NCBI RefSeq assembly: GCF_018255755.1
Contig: NZ_CP073766.1
Location: 7,934,501 to 7,998,500, forward strand
Direction of reading: 5' to 3'
From: Chitinophaga sp. HK235
GTDB lineage: Bacteria; Bacteroidota; Bacteroidia; Chitinophagales; Chitinophagaceae
DNA: 64,000 nucleotides
This document shows, in pieces, positions 42,901 through 52,500 of the stretch. Within the stretch, counting starts at the first letter, position 1, and each line of letters starts with the position of its first letter. The position numbers and the translations under genes are program-made. Below the pieces are notes generated by a model. The model did no database searches and had not been told where the DNA came from. It saw nothing but the letters and a program-made list of their open reading frames with translations.

Positions 42901-43396
42901 CCTGGGCAGATGGTGGCGCCCGCTGCGTTATTTCTTCCTGGGCTCCAACCTGCTGCTGGCACAGAGTGAAATCAAAAAATCACCCGAACGGCTAAACGAT
43001 TCGAGGATCATCGACCGGCGCTCACCTTCCAACAGTCCGCTGTTTGAACAGGCTCCCTATTCCGTCAATGTTTATCTCAACTATAGCAATCCTGTTACCC
43101 GTACAGACCTGACGCTGACTTTCAATGAAGTGGGAGAGCGGCTGATACAGATCAACCTGACCGGAGAGCCTGACCTCTACAGCAGGCCGGCACCGGTACT
43201 GGACTTCGTATTCAGCCAGTATCTCACCAAAAGATTACAGCTGAAAGGATATGCCAAAAACCTGTTTAATCCCGCCTGGCAAGAGGTATATGCTAACCCG
43301 GGAACAGGCGGCAAATACTATGGTAATACGTATATCCGCCGCAGTTACTACAGAGGCAGCGAATTTATGCTCGGCCTCAATTACAACATTTTTTAG
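39911..43396 (+). CDS. STN-domain TonB-dependent receptor
   Basis: The 1161-residue receptor has a signal sequence to about residue 35, a Secretin/TonB short N-terminal (STN) domain at about 47-115 (VSVDISGQPLRTALEQLSVRSGVRI), a CarboxypepD-type domain at about 128-205 (VSGTVIDKSNGMPLPGVGIRIKG), a plug (about 225-345, IRGLGDRSVIGQLNGIRL, LDLVPAGLLDNITIYKTYTPDKPADAAAG) and a long barrel ending FMLGLNYNIF. The plug lacks the SusC-type signature and no SusD follows. Together with the ECF-FecR pair it should both import a ligand and signal its presence. The ligand is unknown. Confidence 0.92.
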   Translation: MNFFLGKPCAYLKWVMRISFYVMVFSITITNLMASVRTKGQAVERIRVSVDISGQPLRTALEQLSVRSGVRIYFNDEKVDKQKQVSIHAEDALLMDVLGKLLTPAGMVAQVYGDNKITVIPLKALPPPVSGTVIDKSNGMPLPGVGIRIKGHNNGVITDGNGHFNISIPEEGAVLIISYIGYQQQELKVGPGTTTLQIALKPGRTQLNEVQVQARRKTNTEAAILSERKASAIVQDAISAANIEKTASITTTQALQRVSGVTITDDKYVAIRGLGDRSVIGQLNGIRLASSDPDRSAIPLDLVPAGLLDNITIYKTYTPDKPADAAAGIIELKTRSVPDSAVFNITAQAGFNSNIGIGGKVNSFYNSDPGFLGQKVKRAGLPEDFIALGRQYPGGYTQLQSMIAHGGNDPQIKQETDRINGIMHQFDPVLTTRYAPAKMNQIYSATYGNSFNVFRKHKLGVIAGVNYYQRATDIHGGDLTQWSIYQGVLTGNNQVGSSRVIPNYITPNNINLGKYISYKENTGTSTLNYGFLGGLTYRFNTRNEISVQYMGSRGAEVQASNLYGAYEYTGLPGEVSNVVYSLKRSYRTLNTFNLQGEHKLTAGEYAPRLSYNIATSTSSQEDPDYRFVNLAAYRPVKGGAVPVNGSLPNGSGGFTGTPMYYSLVSGYVNGYGPYGIIQADPNGRRYRSLSETNYNYKADLTVPFRLLGRRQEAKGGVNYLHRDRTFGENVLSLPGSNFSSTGNQALYTVHGNLDHLVGYDQIGIKVPMGAIGEGQPAVGGFLYNAQKSPNNYKGFYETRAFYGMLDLHLLDNLRLTGGARFELTNIQAAVDTAGVFLDPSLTAPNKDGQAVKMILTEPNSVYKTDYKPYYSLNLTYTLQQNMNFRLGYSTTLARPELREITNVFEFDPFQFALVVGNPKLKNQSVTNYDFRWEWFPAAGEVIAASAFYKQIDHQLTKVYSVNSVGLDARFPEFPAIRFENDPNRGRVYGVELEVVKNLGRWWRPLRYFFLGSNLLLAQSEIKKSPERLNDSRIIDRRSPSNSPLFEQAPYSVNVYLNYSNPVTRTDLTLTFNEVGERLIQINLTGEPDLYSRPAPVLDFVFSQYLTKRLQLKGYAKNLFNPAWQEVYANPGTGGKYYGNTYIRRSYYRGSEFMLGLNYNIF

Positions 43397-43419
43397 GCAC
43401 TGACCGCAAATACTTGATC

Positions 43420-45150
43420 ATGCAAGCTGTAAAATATTGTTTAGCCATCCTGTTGCTTTCCGGGCTGTGGGCCTGCCAGAAAAGTAAACCGGACTTTTTG
43501 TTCGAAGAACAGCCACAGCTGCCGCCACTCACTTCCTCTACCGTGAGGATTATGAATATGGGTCGTAAGGCAACTGAACTGTTAATTAATGATACACTAC
43601 TCACCAGCCGTATTTCGCCCAATATCGAAGGTCTTTACCTGGATGCGCAAACCCGTGCCACCCTTTACTTTCCGAGTGGGCGGCTGGGATCCTCCTATAC
43701 CATCCCGCAACGTTTTATCCGCCAGGATGGAACCGCACATATCAAAATTGCCAGTATGATCTATGGGTCGAAAGACCTGGTATATCCAAAGGATTTTGAT
43801 ATCCGGGAAGATGTTAACAATCCTACCGATTACTATAACGTGTTGTTCGGGGCTCATAATTCCAGCGAAGTGTCGTTGGTTGATTCCGTGTTTGCTGTGC
43901 CGCGTAAGATCTCTCCCCCGGCTAATCCGGAGCATTTCCGTATCCGGCTGCTCAACCTGAGTTCTGCCCCGGACATGGCTGCCCTGGAAGGTAATATGAG
44001 CCTGGTGCTGGCGGATGGTACAAAAATAAATCCAGCCACTACGAGCGTAGCTCCCGGTAAATACTCCGATTATATTGAACTGCCTTACGGTACCTATCAG
44101 TTTAAGGTGATAACAGATGATGGCCGGATCATACCCGGAGTACCCGTGAATAGTGAGGAGCAGCTGAAAACGGTAAACGCCGCTACCGGTACTCTCGTCA
44201 CCGGTTCGAATCCGGTGGTGGATAAATGGATAACGTATGCGCCTATACGTACTTTCCAGCCAGGCGGTGTCTATACCATCATGGTATGTGCCAACTACGT
44301 TTTTGATTATTATCAGGCCGGTAGTAATATGACTACCCCGATTGCACTTAACAGCTTCAGAATTGTCACTGATGTGAATGAGTCGCAGAATATCACCTAT
44401 GGCCGTATACAGGCGGTGAATGCGATGCCCAATACAGGCGTTTCCGTTAGTGTGGATAATATGCCGTTAAATGAAGGCTCTCTGGCTTTCGGTAAATCAT
44501 CTCCCTATAAAACACTCATCACGGGTACACATATTGTTACCATAAAAGATGCCGCCGGCAACAAACTGGCAGAACAGCAGCTTTCCATAAGTGGCAGCAC
44601 CAATTACAGCGCCTGGTTATATCCTGATGCTGGTGGAAAGCCGGTATTAAAACTGATCGCCAATAATCTCAGCGGCAGCTTCTACTTTAATTCCGGTGGC
44701 AAAGGAGATGATGGCAGCAACAATCAGTATGCGGTAACCATGCCTTACTGGGTACGTTTCCTGAACCTGTCTACAGATGTGCCGGAGGTTACTTTTACAG
44801 AAGCCAACGGCGACCTGCTGAAGGGATACCTTACTTTCAATGCCACTGCCAGCCAGCATCTCCGGCAGGGACAAGTAGTTGTCGAACAACCTTATGTGCT
44901 TTTTAGTCCGGTCCTGGGGCTGAACAAACTGATGGTATATGCTTCGCAGCCAGGTGTGCTGCCGGGCGACTGGATCAGGGAGATCCCTGTTTTGAATGGC
45001 AGTGATTTTATCGCCAAACCGGATATATACAAGGGCATGCTACCAGGCTATGAAACTGGCTTTTATACCGTAGCACTCACGGGCAGCCTGCATCCCAAAA
45101 ATCCGGGCGACGCACCTGCCAGACTGATTATCATCAAGCATAACCAATAA
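43420..45150 (+). CDS. DUF4397-like surface lipoprotein
   Basis: This 576-residue lipoprotein has a signal peptide with lipobox LWAC (Cys about 18). At least three beta-rich repeats resemble DUF4397 (RIMNMGRKATELLINDTLL, AVNAMPNTGVSVSVDNMPL, RFLNLSTDVPEVTFTEANGDLL). The start is the ATG at 43420; the upstream TTG is not favoured. The protein is probably displayed on the outer membrane. DUF4397 is of unknown role and often occurs with fasciclin domains, as here. Confidence 0.75.
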   Translation: MQAVKYCLAILLLSGLWACQKSKPDFLFEEQPQLPPLTSSTVRIMNMGRKATELLINDTLLTSRISPNIEGLYLDAQTRATLYFPSGRLGSSYTIPQRFIRQDGTAHIKIASMIYGSKDLVYPKDFDIREDVNNPTDYYNVLFGAHNSSEVSLVDSVFAVPRKISPPANPEHFRIRLLNLSSAPDMAALEGNMSLVLADGTKINPATTSVAPGKYSDYIELPYGTYQFKVITDDGRIIPGVPVNSEEQLKTVNAATGTLVTGSNPVVDKWITYAPIRTFQPGGVYTIMVCANYVFDYYQAGSNMTTPIALNSFRIVTDVNESQNITYGRIQAVNAMPNTGVSVSVDNMPLNEGSLAFGKSSPYKTLITGTHIVTIKDAAGNKLAEQQLSISGSTNYSAWLYPDAGGKPVLKLIANNLSGSFYFNSGGKGDDGSNNQYAVTMPYWVRFLNLSTDVPEVTFTEANGDLLKGYLTFNATASQHLRQGQVVVEQPYVLFSPVLGLNKLMVYASQPGVLPGDWIREIPVLNGSDFIAKPDIYKGMLPGYETGFYTVALTGSLHPKNPGDAPARLIIIKHNQ

Positions 45151-45158
45151 TCATCATC

Positions 45159-46310
45159 ATGAAGAGAATATACAAGTTATGGGCATGGATGGCAGCAGGA
45201 TGTATGCTGATGACTGCCTGCCGTAAATCGGATTTTCCGGAAGTCAGTTCCCCTGCCTATCTCCGGGTGTTCAACTGTTTAACCTACAATGTTACCATCG
45301 GAAATAAAGATGCACCGCAGCCTTTCCTGACTATGTTGGTAGACCCGCAGCTGGACGCTGCCGGCGTGCCGGTGAATGCAGCCCTTACTTTTGACTTCCT
45401 GGATACCAGAGGCCCTCTTGCCAGGCCTTATCCGGATGCCGGTAACACTTCTCTATGGCAGAAGGAGTTTCCGGGAACAGCCAAAATACCAGTGGGGCCT
45501 ATTGTGAATGGATATGATCTGTCAGGCTATGGCATGATCACTGCAGGCCAGCACCGGTTTATGTTTGTCACCCGTCCGCGCAGCACCGATCCGTTTTATT
45601 CCCTGCCGGCCAGTGCCCGTAACAAGGTGCTGGTAGATACTACTGTATCACTCACGGAAGGAGAAATATACACCATGAACATCCTGGAAAAGTCTGTATA
45701 CAACAGAAAGGTAGGCGTTTACCTGCGTCAGGAACAGTTCACCAAAATGCCACTTTCCGACTCGCTGGTATACATCAATTATTACAACCTGAGCTCAGAA
45801 GGATATGCCCAGACATTTGTGTTTGATGGAACTGCTATCAACAAATGTGTAAGGGACACCATGAATGTGTTTTATACACTGTACGGCACAGACAGAATGC
45901 AGATGAAAGGCTTTGCCAATGTGTTTGCGGCTAAAATGGTTCGTTCGCAGGAAACTGGTGTACATCCTTACAGCAGTTTCCCGCTGTTTCCTGATCCGGC
46001 TTCCAGCCATATTTATGCCGGCACATCCGGCCAGTTTTTTAATATCGTGCTGCCTGGAAACCCACCTGAATATCAATTTGGTAATGGTGCCGAAAGTTAT
46101 GGTACTTACACGTCTTTTGCGTGCGGACCTGAAGCGCCGGCAGCTGTCAATAATCTGGTCAGTGATCCCCGCACCGGCATGGTGATATCGGTATATTCCG
46201 GAGTATACAATCCACGCTCTTTTGCAACGGTCAATACCGTGGAATATATCAATGGTAATCTGTACATCACCACGCTGCAACGCCGTTATGATCCACCTGT
46301 TTACAAGTAA
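45159..46310 (+). CDS. Surface lipoprotein, DUF4397-like (weak)
   Basis: This 383-residue lipoprotein has lipobox MTAC (Cys about 21). The all-beta-looking body opens AYLRVFNCLTYNVTIGNKD, similar to the repeat starts in the preceding protein. No enzymatic motif is seen. It lies 8 bp after the preceding lipoprotein gene and 24 bp before the first fasciclin gene, so belongs to the operon. The family assignment is a guess from pattern and context. Confidence 0.6.
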   Translation: MKRIYKLWAWMAAGCMLMTACRKSDFPEVSSPAYLRVFNCLTYNVTIGNKDAPQPFLTMLVDPQLDAAGVPVNAALTFDFLDTRGPLARPYPDAGNTSLWQKEFPGTAKIPVGPIVNGYDLSGYGMITAGQHRFMFVTRPRSTDPFYSLPASARNKVLVDTTVSLTEGEIYTMNILEKSVYNRKVGVYLRQEQFTKMPLSDSLVYINYYNLSSEGYAQTFVFDGTAINKCVRDTMNVFYTLYGTDRMQMKGFANVFAAKMVRSQETGVHPYSSFPLFPDPASSHIYAGTSGQFFNIVLPGNPPEYQFGNGAESYGTYTSFACGPEAPAAVNNLVSDPRTGMVISVYSGVYNPRSFATVNTVEYINGNLYITTLQRRYDPPVYK

Positions 46311-46334
46311 AATGACCGGTAAAAAAGAATAATT

Positions 46335-47351
46335 ATGAAACGATATTTTCATTTGTTACTGTTATTCCTAATGGCTGTGGCCTGTAATAAAACAGACCTG
46401 GCCGTATCGGAAGAACGTATTTCAGACGTACGCGCTATCGGTGATTTTATCCGTAATAACTATGATCTGAGCCTGCTGTCGGCAGCCCTGCAACAAACCG
46501 GCCTGATTGATAGTCTCAACGCCGGCGGACCTTTAACCGTATGGGCTCCCGATAATGCCGCTTTTAAAGCATTGGGTGTTACCAAACCCGGCGACTTCAG
46601 CAAAATGAATCAGGACAGTCTACGGGCATCTCTTAGAAATCTGATACAGACAGAACGTTTATACGTTTCCGATATACCTTCTCAGATGGATAACAAGTAT
46701 ACGACTATGGGTGGCGGTCCGCTTTATATCTCCATCTCGGCGTTCGGTAACAATGCCGATAATTTCCGGGCTACGGTAAACGGCTGTTATGTGTATGAGG
46801 CCCCCAAACGTAATCTCTCCCTGCGAAATGGGGTATTACATCTGCTGAAAGGAGTGCCTAAATATTTCCCGCAAACAGCACAGGATTTTCTGGCCGCAGA
46901 TACCAGCCTGTCTCTTTTTGTGACGCTGATGAAAAAATCCGGTCAATGGGATGCTTTAAAAAACGAAGGACCTTATACGGTATATGCACCGCAGAATAAC
47001 GTTTTCCTGCAATACGGCCTTACAGCAGACAGCATCAGCCGGCTGGATGTTAAACGTTACAAACCGGTTGCTTTTTCTATATATACGCTGGGCCTGCAGC
47101 CGCATCACATCTTTGCCGGTGATATAGACATACTGGGCGCCTACAACAGTCGTATCCTGCTGGATGGATACGGTATTTCTCCCAGTGGCAGTATCAATAT
47201 ATGGGCTCCCAATGGTAACTCCAACTACCATAGCCCTGGTGCTATCGGTTATGCCGGAGGAATGAAAGGACAGGACAATCTCACCAGCAATGCGGTAGTG
47301 TTCCGGTTGAACAATATCATGTTGTATCCTGATTCTCTTTTAATCAAATAA
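46335..47351 (+). CDS. Fasciclin (FAS1) domain lipoprotein 1
   Basis: This 338-residue lipoprotein has lipobox AVAC (Cys about 17) and two FAS1-like domains: about 35-180 (NYDLSLLSAALQQTGLIDSL, GPLTVWAPDNAAFKALG, NGVLHLLKG) and about 190-335 (LSLFVTLMKKSGQWDAL, GPYTVYAPQNNVFLQYG). FAS1 domains usually mediate adhesion or ligand contact and have no catalysis. It is the first of three consecutive fasciclin genes, 10-25 bp apart. Confidence 0.87.
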   Translation: MKRYFHLLLLFLMAVACNKTDLAVSEERISDVRAIGDFIRNNYDLSLLSAALQQTGLIDSLNAGGPLTVWAPDNAAFKALGVTKPGDFSKMNQDSLRASLRNLIQTERLYVSDIPSQMDNKYTTMGGGPLYISISAFGNNADNFRATVNGCYVYEAPKRNLSLRNGVLHLLKGVPKYFPQTAQDFLAADTSLSLFVTLMKKSGQWDALKNEGPYTVYAPQNNVFLQYGLTADSISRLDVKRYKPVAFSIYTLGLQPHHIFAGDIDILGAYNSRILLDGYGISPSGSINIWAPNGNSNYHSPGAIGYAGGMKGQDNLTSNAVVFRLNNIMLYPDSLLIK

Positions 47352-47361
47352 AATAAACAAG

Positions 47362-48522
47362 ATGAAATTTTTCATATATACGATGACGTTATTTATGCTG
47401 TTTTTTTCAGCCTGCCGGCTGAAAGACGCGCAGGTAACGCCGGTAGGAGAACCACTACCGTATAACGGTCCATCGCAGACGGTAAAGCAGCTACTCGACG
47501 GCTCCGGTTTTACCATCTATAAAGCCATCTGGAAAAAGGTGAATATGGACTCGGTCATCTCCGCGAACGGGTTACAGGCATATACGCTGCTCGTTCCTGC
47601 TGATGAAGCATTTACCAAAGCAGGTGTGACCCTGGCCGCTGTAAACACTATGCCGGTGGCAGACCTGGACTCCCTGCTGTTTTATCATGTGGTGGATACC
47701 TGGCTGTCGGGCGACCAACTGAAAACACTGACTGGCAGTAATGCCATGCGTAGCCTGCTCACCAGAGGTGATCTGCCCAATTATAGCGACCGGTTTCCGT
47801 ATTACTATTATCAGTACCTGGGCCTGCATGATGGCAAACTGGTGATCAATGGTAAACCGCATCCCCTGAAAACCCTGGAAGGCACCAACGGCACCCTCTA
47901 TGTGCTGGACGAGTTGCTGAAAAAACCGGAGCAGGACATGATCGATTACCTGAAAAATAATCCGGACTTCTCCATGCTGATGGAAGCCTGCCGTATCAAC
48001 GATAGTATCTATCAGCTGAACTGGGGTAGTCAGGGTTTTACCAAATTGCTCAGTACTGATGCCAACAGCAAACAGTTCACATTTTTTGCACCTACCAACC
48101 ATGCTTTTCAACAGGCAGGGTTTAATACAGTAGATGACCTGCGCCAACGAGCGCTGCGCTGGGAGGTAGGGTACCAGCATTATGATGAGAATGGGTATTA
48201 TGTAACACCCTACACCTCGCTGGACTCCATGTTTCTGTCCAATCACCTGGATTACAGCGGTGCCACACAGGCGGAATATCCTATGCAGCTGTTTTCCAAT
48301 GACCTGATGGACAACCCGGCGCTTGCCAACTATCTGATCAAAGCGGGTTCCCTTTACCATCCACCTTCGCAGTATATCCGTTTGGTATTTACCCACTCGG
48401 CAGCCGGTATTATGGTAAGACAGCTAAACTCCCCGTCACCGGCAGTGCCCCTGGCTACTACAGATCTGCTGTTCCGTAACGGGGTTATACATGTGATCAA
48501 TGACGGAATGTTAATGCCGTAA
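47362..48522 (+). CDS. Fasciclin (FAS1) domain lipoprotein 2
   Basis: This 386-residue lipoprotein has lipobox FSAC (Cys about 18) and two FAS1-like domains: about 35-190 (YTLLVPADEAFTKAGV, LLFYHVVDTWLSG, GTLYVLDELL) and about 195-385 (FSMLMEACRINDSIY, FTFFAPTNHAFQQAGF, GVIHVINDGMLMP). The second domain has a long insert (about 270-330), unlike the paralogues on either side, which may carry a distinct binding site. It is part of the surface operon. Confidence 0.86.
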   Translation: MKFFIYTMTLFMLFFSACRLKDAQVTPVGEPLPYNGPSQTVKQLLDGSGFTIYKAIWKKVNMDSVISANGLQAYTLLVPADEAFTKAGVTLAAVNTMPVADLDSLLFYHVVDTWLSGDQLKTLTGSNAMRSLLTRGDLPNYSDRFPYYYYQYLGLHDGKLVINGKPHPLKTLEGTNGTLYVLDELLKKPEQDMIDYLKNNPDFSMLMEACRINDSIYQLNWGSQGFTKLLSTDANSKQFTFFAPTNHAFQQAGFNTVDDLRQRALRWEVGYQHYDENGYYVTPYTSLDSMFLSNHLDYSGATQAEYPMQLFSNDLMDNPALANYLIKAGSLYHPPSQYIRLVFTHSAAGIMVRQLNSPSPAVPLATTDLLFRNGVIHVINDGMLMP

Positions 48523-48546
48523 GGTTTCACCCAAATATCCAACAAC

Positions 48547-49515
48547 ATGAAAAGAAATCTATTGCTGGCATCCCTGCTGTTGTTTTTTTCCTGTAAGAAA
48601 GACGATAACCAGCCTGCGGCAAACAACAGGAATAACAATCTTGCATATGTTATCGCTGATAATAAATTTAATTTTTCCTTTTTTAATACAGCCCTTACCG
48701 TTACGAACTTTGGTAATAATTTTTTTGAAAAAGGGCCTTATACGGTATTGATCCCTGATAACAATGCTTTTCAGCAATCAGGCTACAGCACAGAAAAAGA
48801 TGTAGCCGTAGAGAAAGGAGCAGTGTTGAACAACATGGTGAAGTACCACACACTGAATGGTATCTGGCAACTGGATAAACTGCCTTTCCGCTTTAACCAG
48901 CCTATTACCACCGTTTCCGGTGGACAGCTGTTTGTAACGCACTGGGTAAAGGATCAGGACACCATCATCACTATCAACGGTACCCGTGTGACAGCCCTGA
49001 ATATGCCGGCCAGCAATGGTTTGATACAGGTAATCAATACCGTATTAAATCCGCTGGTACAGGACAAACTGAGCGATGCGATCGCGGCAGAGCCAACACT
49101 GACCTATTTTAATGTGGCGTTGCAGCAGGCAGGCATGAAAGATCTGCTGAGAGGAGAGGGGCCTTATACCATCTTCGCTCCGAACAATAATGCGTTTATC
49201 GCTGCTGGTTTCCCTACGACAGATAGTGTGGCCAATACCGACCCGGCTGTACTGAAAGCGCTGCTGCAGTTTCATATCCTCGCCATCCGCCGCTTTGTAT
49301 ATGATTATGCATTAAGTACCGACGCCTCTGGTCAAAGCCAGCAAACCATGTTGAATAACAGTAATACCACTGTTAATCTCATTAACAACGGCGATAATGG
49401 TATAACCATTCGGGGCTCCGGCAATACGCAGCCATGCCAGCTGTTGAAATCCAATGTGCTGACCAACAACGGGGTACTGCATATTATTGATAATGTATTG
49501 ATGGAAAACTTCTAA
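48547..49515 (+). CDS. Fasciclin (FAS1) domain lipoprotein 3
   Basis: This 322-residue lipoprotein has lipobox FFSC (Cys about 16) and two FAS1-like domains: about 25-175 (FSFFNTALTVTNFG, GPYTVLIPDNNAFQQSG, GLIQVINTVLNPL) and about 180-322 (LTYFNVALQQAGMKDLL, GPYTIFAPNNNAFIAAG, NGVLHIIDNVLMENF). The three fasciclin proteins share plan but only modest sequence identity, so they are old duplicates. The Oar-like receptor gene follows after 11 bp. Confidence 0.88.
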   Translation: MKRNLLLASLLLFFSCKKDDNQPAANNRNNNLAYVIADNKFNFSFFNTALTVTNFGNNFFEKGPYTVLIPDNNAFQQSGYSTEKDVAVEKGAVLNNMVKYHTLNGIWQLDKLPFRFNQPITTVSGGQLFVTHWVKDQDTIITINGTRVTALNMPASNGLIQVINTVLNPLVQDKLSDAIAAEPTLTYFNVALQQAGMKDLLRGEGPYTIFAPNNNAFIAAGFPTTDSVANTDPAVLKALLQFHILAIRRFVYDYALSTDASGQSQQTMLNNSNTTVNLINNGDNGITIRGSGNTQPCQLLKSNVLTNNGVLHIIDNVLMENF

Positions 49516-49526
49516 AAGATCCGATC

Positions 49527-52500
49527 ATGAAGAAATTTTATATACTCTGTTGCCTTTTGTGTGCGCTGTTTGGCATACAACTGAAGGCACAGGAAACCAG
49601 CGGCCGTTTGGACGGTCGTGTGGTAGACAGCAAAGGGCAGCCGGTGCCAGGGGTAACGGTAGTGGCTATACATACACCTACCGGCACCCGCTATGGAACA
49701 ATTGCCGGTAATGATGGCCGTTATCATCTGGCAGGTTTGCGCGTAGGTGGTCCCTATAGTGTACTGGCTTCCATGATGGGCATGGGCACGCAGAAAAAGG
49801 AAGGACTGATGGTGCGTTTGGGAGAACCACTGCAGCTGGCCATGGTGCTGGAAGATAGCAAACAACAACTGTCTGAGGTAGTGGTGAAAGGTAACAAGGG
49901 AGTACCGGCCAATACCTATGGTGCCGGCCAGAACATCAGCGGTGCACAGCTCCGTAACATGCCTACTGTCAACAGAAGCATACAGGACATGACCAGGCTG
50001 GTGCCGCAGGCTTCGAAGGATAACGCTTTCGGGGGTACGAATTTCCGCTACAACAACGTAACGCTGGATGGCGCCATCAACAACGACGCCATCGGCTTTA
50101 GCCCTTCCACCGGCGGTATCACCGGTACTTCCGGTATGCCCGGTGCCAGCACGCATACTAACCCGGTGTCCATGGATGCCATTGAAGACATGCAAGTATA
50201 TCTGGCTCCCTTCGATGTGAAGATCGGTAACTTCACCGGTGGTAGTATCAACGCAGTAACCCGCAGCGGTACCAACACTTTCACCGGCTCCGTTTATGCG
50301 TTCGGCAGAAATGCCTCACTCATCGGAAAAGATAAAGCCGGTACGCTGGGCCGCATGAACAGCGACTTCTACGATTATCAGTCCGGTATCCGCCTGGGAT
50401 TTCCGATCATAAAAGACAAGCTGTTTTTCTTCACCAATGAAGAAATCACCGGTCGCCGCGACCCCACGCAGCTGATGGCCGGTCAGGCAGAAACAGCTCA
50501 GATCCTGAGCGTAAAAGATGAACAGGATATCCGTAATGCCACTGCCGACCGCTATGGTAAGGCTTTTGATCCGGGCACCGGTGGTGTCTTCAACGCTACC
50601 AGCCAGTCACAGAAGTTCTTTAACCGCCTCGACTGGAATATCAATGAAAAACATCAGCTGTCTGTGCGTAACAATACCATCCTGTCCAATGCTGTCATCA
50701 TGGACCGCGACCAGCAGGATTTTCGTTTCACCAGCATGGCCTACAAACAAACCAACAACCAGACCTCTACCGTGGCAGAGCTGAAAACCCGCTTCAACAC
50801 AAAACTGGCCAACAGCCTGATTGTAGGTTATACCGTCGTGAACGACAAACGTGATCCGCAGTCAGATCCAAACCTGCCACAGGTGCAGATCATGGGCCGT
50901 ACACCCGGTACCACCATTTACCTGGGCACCGACAGGGAAGCCGCTATCTTTAATCTGCAGCAACGTACCTGGGAGATCACCGATAACGTTACGCTGTACA
51001 AAGGAAAACATACGTTTCTCTTTGGTACGCATAATGAGTTGTATCATATCAACTACGGATTTGTAAACAGCTGGAATGGCCGTGTAGACTACCTCAGCAT
51101 TGATGACTACCTGCATAACAATCCATGGAGAGTACGTGGCAGCTACAACTATACAGATAACAGCCGCGAATATATCCAGTCTCACCCGCAGTCTTTTAAT
51201 GTAGATATGTTCAGTGTATATGCTCAGGATGAGATACAGCTGACAGACCGCCTGAAGATCACGCCGGGTATCCGTGCCGACTATACGTTGTTGCCCGAAA
51301 AACCACTGCTCAGCGATAAAACCCGCAACGCCTTACAGGACGGCTATTTCGGTAATACCTACTATTATACGCCATTAAACCAGATCCGGAACAACTACCT
51401 CAATCAGGTACAACTGTCACCCCGCCTGGGTTTCCGCTACGACTGGATGGGTAATCAGCGTCTTATCCTGAGAGGAGGTGTAGGTATGTTTACCGGCCGT
51501 ATCCCGCTGGCATGGCTGGCCTACGCTTATTACAACAACGGCGATACCTATGGCGCATTCGACCAGAAAGCAGACCAGCAGGCATTTGTAACAGGCACCG
51601 ACCCGCTGAAACCTTCTGGTAACGGTATCGGTGGTTTCATCGGCCAGAATGGCGCTATTATCAATAACCGTAATTCCGGTAAAACACAGGTGGATGTAGT
51701 TGATAACAATTTTGTGATGCCTAAGGTGTTGCGTGCCAGCCTCGCACTGGACTATACTACTAAAACAGGATATAAGTTCACCCTGGAAGGAATGTATACC
51801 AAAAGCCTGAAAGATGTGGTATTCCGCCAGGTGAACATTAAAGATGATCCCCGTTATTATGGTTATGACGAAGGGCTGCAACAGCCGGTGTACCGCGGCA
51901 ATATTGATCCCCGCTTTGCCAATGCCTATGAGTTAGGCAATACCACCAAAGGCTACCGCTACAACATCAGCGGAAGTGTGAACCGTCGTTTTGATAATGG
52001 CCTGAATGCCGGTGTGTCCTATACTTTCGGAGAATCAAAGGATGTTTCCAATGGTATCCGTAACTCGATGGAAAGCAACTGGCAGCTCAATCAGTCGCTG
52101 CAGCCCAACAATCCCAACCTGGCTTACTCCAACTTCGACATCCGTCACCGCTTTGTAGTGCATGTTGACTACCGCAGGGCCTGGAGCGAAAAATGGGTCA
52201 GCAGTGCATCGCTGTTTTTCAGTGCGCAGTCCGGTTCTCCTTTTACCTATGGCATTGTTAACAACAGCATCCAGGGCCTGCCACAACAAGTAAGCCTGGT
52301 ATATATTCCGCAGGCAGATGAAGCCATTCGTTATTTTCAGGATTATACAGATGCTGCCGGTGCCAACATTACCGCCGCAGCCCAGGCAGAAGCCTTCAAC
52401 CGGTTTGTGGATGGCAATGCCTATCTGCGCAGCCGCAGAGGTGCTTTCACGGAACGTAATATGGGGCGCACTCCCTGGAATAACCAGGCAGATTTTCATT

